A stretch of DNA of 64,000 nucleotides from Nodularia sp. (in: cyanobacteria) (GTDB taxonomy: Bacteria; Cyanobacteriota; Cyanobacteriia; Cyanobacteriales; Nostocaceae), in the NCBI GenBank assembly GCA_007692755.1, contig REBL01000164.1, positions 1 to 64,000 on the forward strand, read 5' to 3'. The position numbers and the translations under genes are program-made. The notes under the pieces were generated by a model. It was not told the DNA's origin, searched no databases, and saw nothing but the letters and a program-made list of their open reading frames with translations. Positions 7,079-16,920 of this stretch are shown here, piece after piece; position 1 is the stretch's first letter, and every line of letters starts with the position of its first letter.

Positions 7079-9406
7079 ATGCCGCAATATTTTGGAAAAT
7101 TACCTGTAACTCACCAGCCTTGGACAACTATGGGGACGGTGCAAGTTGTGAATAGAAACGAACGCACTATCAGTTTTGTCTGTGGTGATGCGCTGCTGAT
7201 AATCAGCGTACTTGCAGCTAATTTAGTCCGTGTGCGCCTGACACCAACGGGAAAGTTTATTCCCCGTCGTCCTTGGGCGATCGCATTAGATGATTCAGAA
7301 TGGGCGACAGTACCTTTTGAGGTCAGGGAAACTGAAACAACCGTAGAAATTATTACAGTCCAAATGCGCGTGTGTGTGCATAAGCAAAACTGCCAGATTA
7401 CTTGCTTTGATAAAGCCAATCGTCCATTTGCCCAAGATGCGGAAAGCAGTATGGGTTGGCGAATGGGTGCTGTTGCAGGATGGAAGAAAATTGCCCCCAA
7501 TGAACATTTTTATGGCTTTGGTGAACGTACAGGTTTTCTGGATAAAATCAGCCAAATTAAAACTAACTGGACAGTTGATGCCTTAGATTATGATGCCCTC
7601 ACTGACGCAATGTACCAGGCTATTCCGTTTTTTATGGCTTTGCGTCCTGATGTGGGTTACGGTATATTTTTGAATTCCACCTTCTGGAGTCAGTTTGATA
7701 TGGGGGTATCACAAACTGATATTTGGAAGATGGAAACTCATGGGGGTGAATTAGATTATTACATCATTTATGGCCCTGAACCAGCAAAGATTATGCGTAC
7801 ATACACGCAGTTAACGGGGAGGATGTCGTTACCGCCAAAATGGTCTTTGGGCTATCATCAATGTCGTTGGAGTTACGATTCCGAAAATGTAGTGCGGGAA
7901 CTGGCGCGAGAATTTCGCCAACGCCGCATTCCTTGCGATGTCATTCACCTCGATATTGACTATATGCATGGTTATCGGGTGTTTACCTGGAGTCCTCAAC
8001 GCTTCTCCAACCCAGAAAAATTAATTGCTGATTTGTCTGAAGATGGTTTTAAAACAGTCACAATTATTGACCCAGGTGTGAAGTATGAACCAGAAGCTAA
8101 CTATCACGTTTTTGACCAAGGAATAGACCAGGATTATTTTGTGCGTAAAGCTGATGGAGTCTTATTTCACGGCTATGTTTGGCCGGATAAGGCTGTATTT
8201 CCTGACTTTTTGCGGACTGATGTGGGTAACTGGTGGGGTGATTTACACAAAAGTTTGACAGATATTGGTGTGGCAGGAATTTGGAATGATATGAATGAAC
8301 CTGCTATAGATGATCGTCCTTTTGGGGATGGTGGTCAAAAAATCTGGTTTCCTTTGGATGCACCCCAAGGTATAAATTCAGATCATGAAGAGGTGCATAA
8401 TTTGTATGGTTTGATGATGGCGAAATCATCTCATCAAGGTTTGGCGCGTCATCGTCCCACCGAGCGCTCGTTTGTGTTAACGCGAGCGGGTTATGCTGGT
8501 GTGCAGCGTTGGTCTGCTGTGTGGATGGGAGATAACCATTCTTTGTGGGAGCATTTGGAAATGTCTTTGCCCATGCTGTGCAATATGGGACTTTCGGGTG
8601 TCGCTTTTGTGGGTTGTGATATTGGTGGGTTTGCAGGTAACGCTACACCGGAATTATTCGCCCGTTGGATGCAGGTAGGTATGCTTTATCCTTTAATGCG
8701 TGGTCATTCGGCTTTATCTACAGCGCGTCATGAACCTTGGGTATTTGGCGACTTGGTGGAAAATATCTGTAGAGAATATATTAATCTGCGTTACCAATTA
8801 TTACCATACATTTACAATCTTTTTTGGGAAGCCGCCACAACAGGCGCACCGATTATTAGGCCACTACTATATCATTTCCCTAATGATCCTCAAACCTACA
8901 GCCTCTACGATCAAGTTTTACTGGGTGCGTCGCTGATGGCTGCACCAATTTACCGCCCTGGAGTTGAGCATCGCTCTGTTTACTTACCTGAAGGTATTTG
9001 GTATGACTGGTGGTCTGGTGAACGTTACGTAGGAAAAACTCACATTCTGGCTCATGCACCATTAGAAAAAATGCCTCTTTATGTCCGTAGTGGTGCAATT
9101 ATCCCCATGCAACCTGTGAGCCAATATGTTGATGCCGAACCACTGAAATACATCCGTTTGCGAGTTTGGCCTGGGAATGGGAGATATACCTTTTTTGAAG
9201 ATGATGGACATACATTTGAGTATAAAAATCCAACTTTTTCCCTGAGAAATATCAATATATTTACACAAGGTAAGCAAACAATCGTGGAAATTGGTCACCG
9301 GGAAGGAAAATGGACTCCGACACCGCGTGAAATAATTGTAGAACTGGTTGGCGTTGGCGAGCAGCGCTTCCCAGATGATGGACAGGGACGTAGCCTAAAA
9401 TTTTGA
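7079..9406 (+). CDS. Alpha-glucosidase, glycoside hydrolase family 31
   Basis: Retaining alpha-glycosidase of 775 aa. The family signature WNDMNEP places the nucleophile at D404. The CDIGGF motif gives the likely acid/base D514. RGHSALSTARHEPW follows near 541. An N-terminal beta-sandwich (about 20-230) precedes the TIM barrel, and beta domains close the protein, the usual GH31 layout. The substrate is likely alpha-1,4/1,6 gluco-oligosaccharide, possibly from glycogen turnover, but sequence alone does not settle it. No signal peptide is seen, so it is probably cytoplasmic. It is monocistronic. Confidence 0.92.
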   Translation: MPQYFGKLPVTHQPWTTMGTVQVVNRNERTISFVCGDALLIISVLAANLVRVRLTPTGKFIPRRPWAIALDDSEWATVPFEVRETETTVEIITVQMRVCVHKQNCQITCFDKANRPFAQDAESSMGWRMGAVAGWKKIAPNEHFYGFGERTGFLDKISQIKTNWTVDALDYDALTDAMYQAIPFFMALRPDVGYGIFLNSTFWSQFDMGVSQTDIWKMETHGGELDYYIIYGPEPAKIMRTYTQLTGRMSLPPKWSLGYHQCRWSYDSENVVRELAREFRQRRIPCDVIHLDIDYMHGYRVFTWSPQRFSNPEKLIADLSEDGFKTVTIIDPGVKYEPEANYHVFDQGIDQDYFVRKADGVLFHGYVWPDKAVFPDFLRTDVGNWWGDLHKSLTDIGVAGIWNDMNEPAIDDRPFGDGGQKIWFPLDAPQGINSDHEEVHNLYGLMMAKSSHQGLARHRPTERSFVLTRAGYAGVQRWSAVWMGDNHSLWEHLEMSLPMLCNMGLSGVAFVGCDIGGFAGNATPELFARWMQVGMLYPLMRGHSALSTARHEPWVFGDLVENICREYINLRYQLLPYIYNLFWEAATTGAPIIRPLLYHFPNDPQTYSLYDQVLLGASLMAAPIYRPGVEHRSVYLPEGIWYDWWSGERYVGKTHILAHAPLEKMPLYVRSGAIIPMQPVSQYVDAEPLKYIRLRVWPGNGRYTFFEDDGHTFEYKNPTFSLRNINIFTQGKQTIVEIGHREGKWTPTPREIIVELVGVGEQRFPDDGQGRSLKF

Positions 9407-9597
9407 AATTATGTTTAGAGACAGATGATTTTGTCTCCATTATTCTCTAATCTAGACTCTAGAAGTCAAAAATATGTATATAGGTAGAGAAAAAATTGAT
9501 CAATAGCGGGTAGCCTAAATTACTTAGTTCTCTCAATTTTATTTTTTAAGCAGTATTACACATTACTACGCTAAATAGTTCGGTGGTAAAAACTTCA

Positions 9598-12500
9598 ATG
9601 TTCAACATCAACCGCTTGCAACTGCAAGATTTAAATAGATTACAAGTGGCGCAAGTTGCGAGTGCGATAGCGGTATTAGCCGGTGTTTTGGTGCTGTTGG
9701 GCTGGTTTTTTGACCTTGATTTTCTCAAGAGGTTCGGCGATACCAGTTTAGTGACAATGAAGCCTAATGCAGCTGTAGGCTTTGTACTATCTGGTGCATC
9801 GTTATGGATGTTGCAGGTTAGTCAAGTTCATCGGGACAGTTCCAAGGTTGTTTACTTACGTGGCGCGAGAATTTGTGCTATAATTGCTACCTTAATTGGT
9901 TTACTCACAATCAGTCAATATTTGTTCGACTGGAATTTGGGCATTGACGAGTTACTATTTCAGGATAAACCAAATGCTATATTTACATCCCATCCAGGGC
10001 GAATGGGGTTTAATACTGCTTTAAACTTTATCTTGGTAGGTATAGCTTTATTAATTTTGGCACATCCTAAAAATCGTCGTAATGATTGGTATGTGCAAAT
10101 TTTGTCCTTGATAGCAGCTTTGATTTCTTTACAGGTATTAATCAGCTATGCCTATAAAGTACAATTGTTCTCCCGCATTGCCATATATACAACATCAATG
10201 GCATTAAATACCGCCTTCACGTTCATTGTGCTTTGTGTCGGTATTCTATGGGCGCGTCCAGATAAGGGAGTTATGCAAGTAGTCATGAGTGATAACTATG
10301 GCGGCTTAATTGCTCGTCGTTTACTGCTGGCCGCGATCGCTATCCCATTAGTTTTAGGCTGGTTTATCCTCCAAGGTCAATTAGCCGGAAAATACGGTTC
10401 AGCTTTTGCTTTATCACTGTTTGCCATTATCTTAATTATAATTTTTACCATTTTTATTTGGCAAAGTTCAGCCGTAATTTCTCGCCTGTGTCGTCAACAT
10501 GATGAGGCGCAAAAAAAACTCCGGGCTTATGAAGAAAAACTCAGAAGTTTTGTAGATGCTAACATCATTGGGATTAAGTTTGGTGATGTGTATGGGGGTA
10601 TTCACCGAGCGAACGACGCATTTCTACAGATGATTGGCTATACGCGTGAGGATCTCTTAACAGGTCGGTTAAGTTGGCGAAAGATTACACCGCCAGAGCA
10701 TCTATACTTAGATAAACAAGGAATCGCTGAAGCCCAGGAAAATCCTAACGGTGCTTGCACACCCTATGAAAAAGAATACATTCACAAGGATGGTAGACGG
10801 ATTCCGGTTTTAGTGGGTTACGTGCTGGTAGGGGAAAATCGAGAAGAATCAGTGGTGTTTATTCTCGACTTAAGCGAACGCCAGCAAGCAAAACAACAAA
10901 TCATCCAACTAAATAAAGATTTACAGCGGCGCGTCGCTGAATTACAAACCTTATTTCAAGTTATCCCCATTGGTATTGGTATTGCTGAAGATGCGGAGTG
11001 CAAAACTATTAGAGCTAACCCCTGTTTGGCTCGACAATTGGGGGTTTCACAAGATAAGAATGCCTCCCTCAGCGCTCTGGGTGCAGAAAAACCGACAAAT
11101 TTTAAAGTGTACCGCGAGGGTAGAGAATTATTACCAGAAGAACTACCCATGCAGTACTCTGCTGCTCATGGCGTGGAAGTTCTCAATTTTGAACTGGATA
11201 TCGTCCATGAAAATGGCAAAGTTGTGAAGTTGCTCGAACACGTCGCCCCATTGTTTGATGAAGAGGGTAACAGCAGAGGTAGTATTGGCGCATTTTTGGA
11301 TATTACTGAGCGTAAGCAGGTAGAGGAAACCATCCAAAATCAGCAGAAATGGCTGGAAAATGTGTTACATAAAATGCCTCTACCATTACTGTTTATTGAA
11401 CCAGAAACGGGGCGGGTAACTTTTGCTAATCGAGCTGCTGACCAATTAGCTGGAGGTGAGTTTCCTAAAGATGTACCAGTGGAAGAGTATAACAACTTTT
11501 ACCACTGCACAGATGTGGACGGAAATCGCCTTTCTAACGAGCAAATGCCTGGGGTACGACTAGCCCGTGGGGAACGTTTAGATGGATTGGAGGTAGATTG
11601 GTATACGAATGGATCTGTGCGCTCGATTCTAGTATTTGCTGATACTTTACCCGCTATGCACGGTCATCCGGCTACTTGTGTATCAGCCTTCCAAGACATT
11701 ACCAATATCAAGGAAATAGAAAAAGCTAAGATATTAAACTACAAAAGGTTACAGCTGCTGTTTAGCATATCCAGTGATTTATTATCTAGTCAGCAGCCAG
11801 TAGCACTGATTCACAGTTTCTACCAAAAACTGGCCGAACAGATTGGTTTGGATGTTTACGTTAACTATTTAGTTGAAGAAAACTCTCAGGTAATGCGTCT
11901 AGCATCCTTTTCAGGCTTTGCTGAGGAGATCGCTCAAGAATATGAGTGGCTGAATTTTGGTCAATCAGTGTGCGGTACTGTAGCCCAAGAACGCCGTTGT
12001 ATTTATATAGAAAATGCTCAACAATCGACTGACCCAAAAACAGCATTACTTCGGGAATTAGGGATTACAGCTTGTTATAGTTACCCATTAATCGCATCGG
12101 AACGGCTGTTGGGTACTCTTTGTTTTGGTAGCCGTAGTTGCTCTAGTTTCACTGAAAATCAAAAAGGCATGATGCAAGCCGTTTGTGATCAAATTGCGAT
12201 CGCGATGGAAAGAACGAGCTTAATTGCTTCTTTGCAGCAGCAAACTGAGCAGTTGCGACAAGCCAACCGGATGAAGGATGAATTTCTGGCGATATTATCC
12301 CATGAGTTGCGATCGCCCCTGAATGCTATTCTCGGCTGGGCGCAACTGTTGCGATCGCGCAAACTCAGCGAAATTCAGATGGGGAAGGCTATAGAAACGA
12401 TTGAGCGCAATGCGAGGACGCAAACTCAGCTGGTAGAAGATTTACTCGATATCTCGCGGATGATTAGAGGTCAGTTGCATCTCAATGTTTGTACCTGCGA

Positions 12501-13482
12501 TTTGGTTCCCTTAATTGAGTCAGGAATTGAGACAGTCAACCTAGCCGCCCAAGCCAAAGAAATTAATTTGAGTTTTTCCCTCACCCCTTCCCCAGAAATA
12601 CAGTCGGATCATTCGAGATTTTTAGTAGCTGGTGATATTGAGCGTTTACAACAGGTCACCTGGAATTTATTGTCTAATGCAATTAAATTTACACCTATCG
12701 GCGGTAGGGTAGAAATTACACTTTCCCAGACAATTGATCATGGTGAAGAATTACTGAGTAATGGGCATCAAGGATTACCAATGACTAGCTATGCTCAAAT
12801 CCAAGTTAAGGATACAGGTATTGGTATCAAGCCGGAATTTCTACCTTATGTTTTTGACCGCTTTCGTCAAGCCGATAGTTCCAGTACGAGGACTTATGGC
12901 GGGTTAGGTTTAGGTTTAGCAATCGTACACCATTTAGTCGAATTGCATGGCGGCACTATCCATGTAGATAGTCCGGGTGAAGACCAAGGCGCAACCTTTA
13001 CCGTTAAGTTACCACTGTTATTAGAAAGTAAGGCAGTTATTTCTGATTCAGTCATTAGCAACAATGCAGATTTTGCTGATCCGTCCCAGGTTCCCTCTCT
13101 TTTAGGTGTGCGGGTGCTGGTGGTCGATGACGAAATGGACACTCGCGATTTTATCACTACGGTACTGCAACAGTGCCAAGCCGAAGTCAAAGCGGTAGAA
13201 TCGGTTTCAGAGGCATTACAAGTCATTAGAGACTGGAAACCAGATGTTTTAGTCAGTGATATTGCTATGCCGGAAGAAGATGGTTATTCCTTAATTCGCA
13301 AGGTGCGATCGCAATCACCAGAACAAGGCGGCAAAATTCCCGCCGCAGCATTAACAGCGTATGCTAGAGCAGAAGACCGCACAAGAGCTATTCAAGAAGG
13401 ATATCAGCTACACTTACCTAAACCCATTGAGCCGGCTGAGTTAGCTACAGTGGTAGCGAGTCTTGTAGTTCGTAGTTCGTAA
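9598..13482 (+). CDS. Hybrid sensor histidine kinase (7TM-PAS-PAS-PAS-GAF-HisKA-HATPase-REC)
   Basis: A protein of about 1294 aa. The N-terminal 300 residues hold around seven hydrophobic helices. Three PAS/PAC units (about 310-440, 450-570, 580-710) and a GAF domain (about 740-880) follow. The kinase core has H902 in the SHELRSPLNA motif, the N box LLSNAIKF, DTGIGI and GLGLGLAI. A C-terminal receiver (VVDDEMDTRDF, phospho-acceptor in SDIAMPEEDG) ends it. GTG 9583 is an alternative start; ATG 9598 has GGTGG upstream. The last five codons (VVRSS) and the stop lie inside an STRR array, so the C-terminus is repeat-derived. The signal sensed is unknown. Confidence 0.9.
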   Translation: MFNINRLQLQDLNRLQVAQVASAIAVLAGVLVLLGWFFDLDFLKRFGDTSLVTMKPNAAVGFVLSGASLWMLQVSQVHRDSSKVVYLRGARICAIIATLIGLLTISQYLFDWNLGIDELLFQDKPNAIFTSHPGRMGFNTALNFILVGIALLILAHPKNRRNDWYVQILSLIAALISLQVLISYAYKVQLFSRIAIYTTSMALNTAFTFIVLCVGILWARPDKGVMQVVMSDNYGGLIARRLLLAAIAIPLVLGWFILQGQLAGKYGSAFALSLFAIILIIIFTIFIWQSSAVISRLCRQHDEAQKKLRAYEEKLRSFVDANIIGIKFGDVYGGIHRANDAFLQMIGYTREDLLTGRLSWRKITPPEHLYLDKQGIAEAQENPNGACTPYEKEYIHKDGRRIPVLVGYVLVGENREESVVFILDLSERQQAKQQIIQLNKDLQRRVAELQTLFQVIPIGIGIAEDAECKTIRANPCLARQLGVSQDKNASLSALGAEKPTNFKVYREGRELLPEELPMQYSAAHGVEVLNFELDIVHENGKVVKLLEHVAPLFDEEGNSRGSIGAFLDITERKQVEETIQNQQKWLENVLHKMPLPLLFIEPETGRVTFANRAADQLAGGEFPKDVPVEEYNNFYHCTDVDGNRLSNEQMPGVRLARGERLDGLEVDWYTNGSVRSILVFADTLPAMHGHPATCVSAFQDITNIKEIEKAKILNYKRLQLLFSISSDLLSSQQPVALIHSFYQKLAEQIGLDVYVNYLVEENSQVMRLASFSGFAEEIAQEYEWLNFGQSVCGTVAQERRCIYIENAQQSTDPKTALLRELGITACYSYPLIASERLLGTLCFGSRSCSSFTENQKGMMQAVCDQIAIAMERTSLIASLQQQTEQLRQANRMKDEFLAILSHELRSPLNAILGWAQLLRSRKLSEIQMGKAIETIERNARTQTQLVEDLLDISRMIRGQLHLNVCTCDLVPLIESGIETVNLAAQAKEINLSFSLTPSPEIQSDHSRFLVAGDIERLQQVTWNLLSNAIKFTPIGGRVEITLSQTIDHGEELLSNGHQGLPMTSYAQIQVKDTGIGIKPEFLPYVFDRFRQADSSSTRTYGGLGLGLAIVHHLVELHGGTIHVDSPGEDQGATFTVKLPLLLESKAVISDSVISNNADFADPSQVPSLLGVRVLVVDDEMDTRDFITTVLQQCQAEVKAVESVSEALQVIRDWKPDVLVSDIAMPEEDGYSLIRKVRSQSPEQGGKIPAAALTAYARAEDRTRAIQEGYQLHLPKPIEPAELATVVASLVVRSS

Positions 13483-13525
13483 TTCGTAGTTCGTAATTCG
13501 TAATTCGTAATTCGTAATTCGTAAT
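13465..13525. repeat. STRR array GTA(A/G)TTC, eight units, overlapping a gene end
   Basis: Eight heptamers (GTAGTTC and GTAATTC variants) plus a partial ninth. The hybrid-kinase stop codon (13480-13482) lies in the third unit. It is the reverse complement of the family before nblR. Confidence 0.93.
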
Positions 13526-13546
13526 CATAGCCTCCTCCTCGCTTGC

Positions 13547-13568
13547 GGGGTGGGGGTTGGGGGTGGGG
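13547..13568 (+). other. Putative G-quadruplex motif
   Basis: Four G-runs (4, 5, 5 and 4 G) are separated by T, TT and T, in the coding strand 70-90 bases upstream of dnaE. Very short loops make this a strong G4-forming pattern in an otherwise AT-rich region. Confidence 0.6.
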
Positions 13569-13638
13569 TTCTTATTCCCGACCAAACTAAAAAACGCTAT
13601 ATTGCAGTGCTATCAGCTTGTGCTTGGAGAAGTATTAT

Positions 13639-16278
13639 ATGTCGTTTGTGCCGTTACATATTCATAGTGATTACAGTTTACTCGATGGAGCCAGTCAGCT
13701 ACCGGAATTGGTAGATCATGCGATATCTTTGGGGATGAAGGCGATCGCACTCACCGATCACGGTGTCATGTATGGTGCGGTAGAATTGATTAAAATCTGC
13801 CGTAGTAAGAGTATTAAGCCAATTATTGGCAATGAAATGTATATTATTAACGGCGATTTCACGAAACAAGAACGCCGTCCTAAATATCATCAAGTCGTTT
13901 TAGCTAAAAATACCAAAGGTTATAAAAACTTAGTTAAGATTACCACAATTTCCCACCTCGAAGGTGTTCAAGGTAAAGGCATTTTTTCTCGTCCTTGTAT
14001 TAATAAAGATTTACTCAAACAATATCGAGAAGGTTTAATAGTCACCAGTGCTTGTTTAGGTGGAGAAATTCCCCAAGCTATCCTCAGTAATCGACCAGAT
14101 GCGGCGCGGAAAATTGCCAAATGGTATAAAGAAATATTTGGTGATGATTATTATTTAGAAATTCAAGACCACGGTTCCCAAGAAGACCGCATTGTTAATG
14201 TTGAAATCGTTAAAATTGCGCGAGAATTAAATATTAAATTTATTGCTACTAACGATTCTCATTTTATCTCTTGTTTTGATGTCGAAGCACACGACGCTTT
14301 ACTATGCATTCAAACTGGACAGCTAATTAGTGAAGATAAACGGATGCGTTATAGCGGCACAGAATATCTCAAATCTGCCGATGAGATGAAGCAGCTATTT
14401 CGTGACCATTTACCAGATGATATCATTGCCGAGGCGATCGCCACCACCGAAGAAGTAGCCGATAAAGTGGGCGTTTACGATATTATGGGTGATCCTCAGA
14501 TTCCCACACCACCCATTCCCTCTGGTCATACTGCTGACACTTACGCCGAAGAAGTAGCTTGGAACGGATTATTAGAAAGATTAAATCGCAAATCCCGCAG
14601 CGAAGTAGATCCAGTCTATAAAGACAGATTGGAATATGAATTAAAAATGCTGCAAACAATGGGTTTTTCCACCTACTTTTTAGTCGTGTGGGATTACATC
14701 AAATTTGCCAGAGATAATAATATTCCCGTGGGGCCTGGTCGTGGTTCTGCTGCTGGTTCTTTGGTTGCGTATGCGATGAAGATTACCAACATTGACCCAG
14801 TACATCATGGCTTACTATTCGAGCGATTCTTGAACCCAGAACGTAAATCAATGCCTGATATTGATACAGACTTCTGCATTGAAAAACGAGATAAAGTGAT
14901 TGAATATGTCACAGAAAAGTACGGTAAAGATAGAGTCGCTCAAATCATTACTTTCAACCGTTTAACTTCCAAAGCCGTGTTAAAAGATGTTGCCAGAGTA
15001 TTGAATATTCCTTATGGGGAATCAGACAAAATGGCGAAATTAATTCCAGTAGTGCGGGGGAAACCCACGAAACTGAAAGTGATGATTTCGGATAAAACCC
15101 CATCCCCGGAATTTAAAGAAAGATATGATAATAATCCCCATGTGCGCCATTGGCTTGATATGGCCATCCGCATTGAAGGAACCAATAAAACCTTTGGTGT
15201 CCACGCCGCAGGGGTTGTAATTTCTGCTGACCCTTTAGATGAGATTGTCCCCCTTCAGAAGAACAATGACGGCTCAGTAATTACCCAATATTTCATGGAA
15301 GACTTGGAATCAATGGGTTTGTTAAAAATGGATTTTCTAGGGTTACGTAACCTGACGTTAATTCAAAGGACAATTGATTTAATTGAAGAAACCAGCGGCT
15401 ATCGCATTGACCCAGATAATATTACAGGTGATGAAAGAAAATCCCAAAAAATCCTAGCGAAAGGTGAACATAATAACCTACCCAAAGATGTCAAAAAATC
15501 CTACGAACTTTTAGAAGCTGGGGATTTAGAAGGAATATTTCAATTAGAATCTTCGGGAATGCGTCAAATAGTCCGAGATTTAAAACCTTCTAATATTGAA
15601 GATATTTCTTCTATTTTGGCACTGTATCGACCAGGCCCCTTAGATGCGGGATTAATTCCCAAATTTATTAACCGCAAACACGGACGGGAAGCAATTGATT
15701 ATCAAAGTGCTATTTTAGAACCCATCCTGAATGAAACCTATGGAATTATGGTTTATCAAGAGCAAATTATGAAAATTGCTCAAGATATGGCTGGATATAC
15801 TTTAGGACAAGCCGACTTGTTGCGCCGCGCTATGGGTAAGAAAAAAGTTTCTGAGATGCAGAAACAGCGAGAAAAATTTGTCGATGGTGCGGCGAAGAAT
15901 GGAGTTAAAAAACAAGTAGCTGATGAATTATTTGAGCAAATGTTGAAGTTTGCCGAATATTGTTTAAGCTATGATACAGAGATTTTAACAGTAGAATATG
16001 GCTTGATGCCCATTGGCGAGATTGTCGAAAAATCCATTGAGTGTAGTGTATACAGCGTTGATAATAATGGTAATGTTTACACTCAACCCATTGCACAGTG
16101 GCACAATCGGGGGCTACAAGAAGTATTTGAATATACTTTAGAGGATGGTTCGATGATTCGCGCTACAAAAGACCATAAATTTATGACCAGTGACGGGCAA
16201 ATGTTGCCAATTGATGAAATATTTGCCCAGGAATTAGATTTGCTGCAAGTTCAAGGTTTACATAGTAATTATACTTAA
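13639..16278 (+). CDS. dnaE-N: DNA polymerase III alpha subunit, N-terminal half with split-intein N fragment
   Basis: Encodes the first part of the replicative polymerase plus an N-intein, to be trans-spliced to a separately encoded DnaE-C. Total 879 aa: extein 1-774 (PHP domain from [16 protein letters not shown]; polymerase motif [22 protein letters not shown]), then intein residues 775-879 starting CLSYDTEIL after the extein end KFAEY. Numbered from Cys1, the block B T69 and H72 (ATKDHKF) are present. ATG 13639 gives [13 protein letters not shown]; an upstream TTG (13618) is unlikely. The DnaE-C partner is not in this window, as expected for a split cyanobacterial gene. Confidence 0.97.
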   Translation: MSFVPLHIHSDYSLLDGASQLPELVDHAISLGMKAIALTDHGVMYGAVELIKICRSKSIKPIIGNEMYIINGDFTKQERRPKYHQVVLAKNTKGYKNLVKITTISHLEGVQGKGIFSRPCINKDLLKQYREGLIVTSACLGGEIPQAILSNRPDAARKIAKWYKEIFGDDYYLEIQDHGSQEDRIVNVEIVKIARELNIKFIATNDSHFISCFDVEAHDALLCIQTGQLISEDKRMRYSGTEYLKSADEMKQLFRDHLPDDIIAEAIATTEEVADKVGVYDIMGDPQIPTPPIPSGHTADTYAEEVAWNGLLERLNRKSRSEVDPVYKDRLEYELKMLQTMGFSTYFLVVWDYIKFARDNNIPVGPGRGSAAGSLVAYAMKITNIDPVHHGLLFERFLNPERKSMPDIDTDFCIEKRDKVIEYVTEKYGKDRVAQIITFNRLTSKAVLKDVARVLNIPYGESDKMAKLIPVVRGKPTKLKVMISDKTPSPEFKERYDNNPHVRHWLDMAIRIEGTNKTFGVHAAGVVISADPLDEIVPLQKNNDGSVITQYFMEDLESMGLLKMDFLGLRNLTLIQRTIDLIEETSGYRIDPDNITGDERKSQKILAKGEHNNLPKDVKKSYELLEAGDLEGIFQLESSGMRQIVRDLKPSNIEDISSILALYRPGPLDAGLIPKFINRKHGREAIDYQSAILEPILNETYGIMVYQEQIMKIAQDMAGYTLGQADLLRRAMGKKKVSEMQKQREKFVDGAAKNGVKKQVADELFEQMLKFAEYCLSYDTEILTVEYGLMPIGEIVEKSIECSVYSVDNNGNVYTQPIAQWHNRGLQEVFEYTLEDGSMIRATKDHKFMTSDGQMLPIDEIFAQELDLLQVQGLHSNYT

Positions 16279-16371
16279 AATTTTATTCAATTTTAGAGAA
16301 TTGCCAACGGGAAATTGGAATGAATGGTCTCGCGATTTCTCTCTCCCAAATAATGTAAATCTTGTGGGTGA

Positions 16372-16385
16372 GGGCAAAGATGCCC
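16372..16385. repeat. Small hairpin GGGCA-AAGA-TGCCC
   Basis: A 5-bp GC stem with flanking GTG and GCC bases lies between the convergent dnaE-N and zinc-ribbon genes. It resembles a common cyanobacterial dispersed motif. There is no T-run. Confidence 0.4.
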
Positions 16386-16420
16386 GCCCTTGTTTCAGTA
16401 GTTATACATATACACTCGGA

Positions 16421-16798
16421 TCAGTTTTTTTCTTCCAGTGTTTTGGCTGGTATTTCAATTGCTTTAATATCAATTGTACCGTCTGGTGTGAAGCGCTGAA
16501 AATGACCTTGTGTGACTGATAACTGCTCGCCACAATTAGGACACTGCAACTGAGTGTTATTTAAACCTGTAAATTCATAATTGCATACAGGACACTGATC
16601 ATTAACTAAATTGCGTTTTAGCCACCAGCGAAACCCTAAGAAGGCAACAACGGGTGTCAAGAACAGCAAACCAAAGATAATTAACAACGAATTCACCAAC
16701 CACCCTAAGCCTAATGATGCTAGCAACCAGAAAACTGCTAACACAGTGAGCCAAGGGCGGAGATTTTCAAGACTCAATTGCAAAGATTTAAGGCTCAT
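16421..16798 (-). CDS. Small membrane protein with zinc ribbon
   Basis: A 125-aa protein not recognised by name. The N-terminal half has two adjacent hydrophobic segments (about 16-36 and 38-57), followed by a basic WWLKR. A zinc-ribbon pattern comes next: CPVC and CPNC separated by 14 residues (about 71-91). The C-terminus is hydrophilic. Topology suggests a membrane anchor with a cytoplasmic zinc finger. It is convergent with dnaE-N; the next gene on the same strand begins well upstream. Function is unknown. Confidence 0.7.
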   Translation of the reverse strand: MSLKSLQLSLENLRPWLTVLAVFWLLASLGLGWLVNSLLIIFGLLFLTPVVAFLGFRWWLKRNLVNDQCPVCNYEFTGLNNTQLQCPNCGEQLSVTQGHFQRFTPDGTIDIKAIEIPAKTLEEKN

Positions 16799-16920
16799 TT
16801 TTTAAATTATTGTCTTGCTCTCCTTCTAGGATAGCGAGTTTAATTGAGAGTCAAAAGCCCACAGTCAACTACCAAAAGTCAAGAAATATTAATTGCGTCC
16901 TGAAACTATGGGACTACGAC

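Noticed and set aside
16301-16519. 72-codon plus-strand frame after dnaE-N
   Set aside because: It overlaps the zinc-ribbon gene on the other strand and a hairpin, has no start signal, and its composition is not protein-like. It is also not the C-intein, which would begin with a Met-Ile-Lys-Ile-Ala-type sequence.
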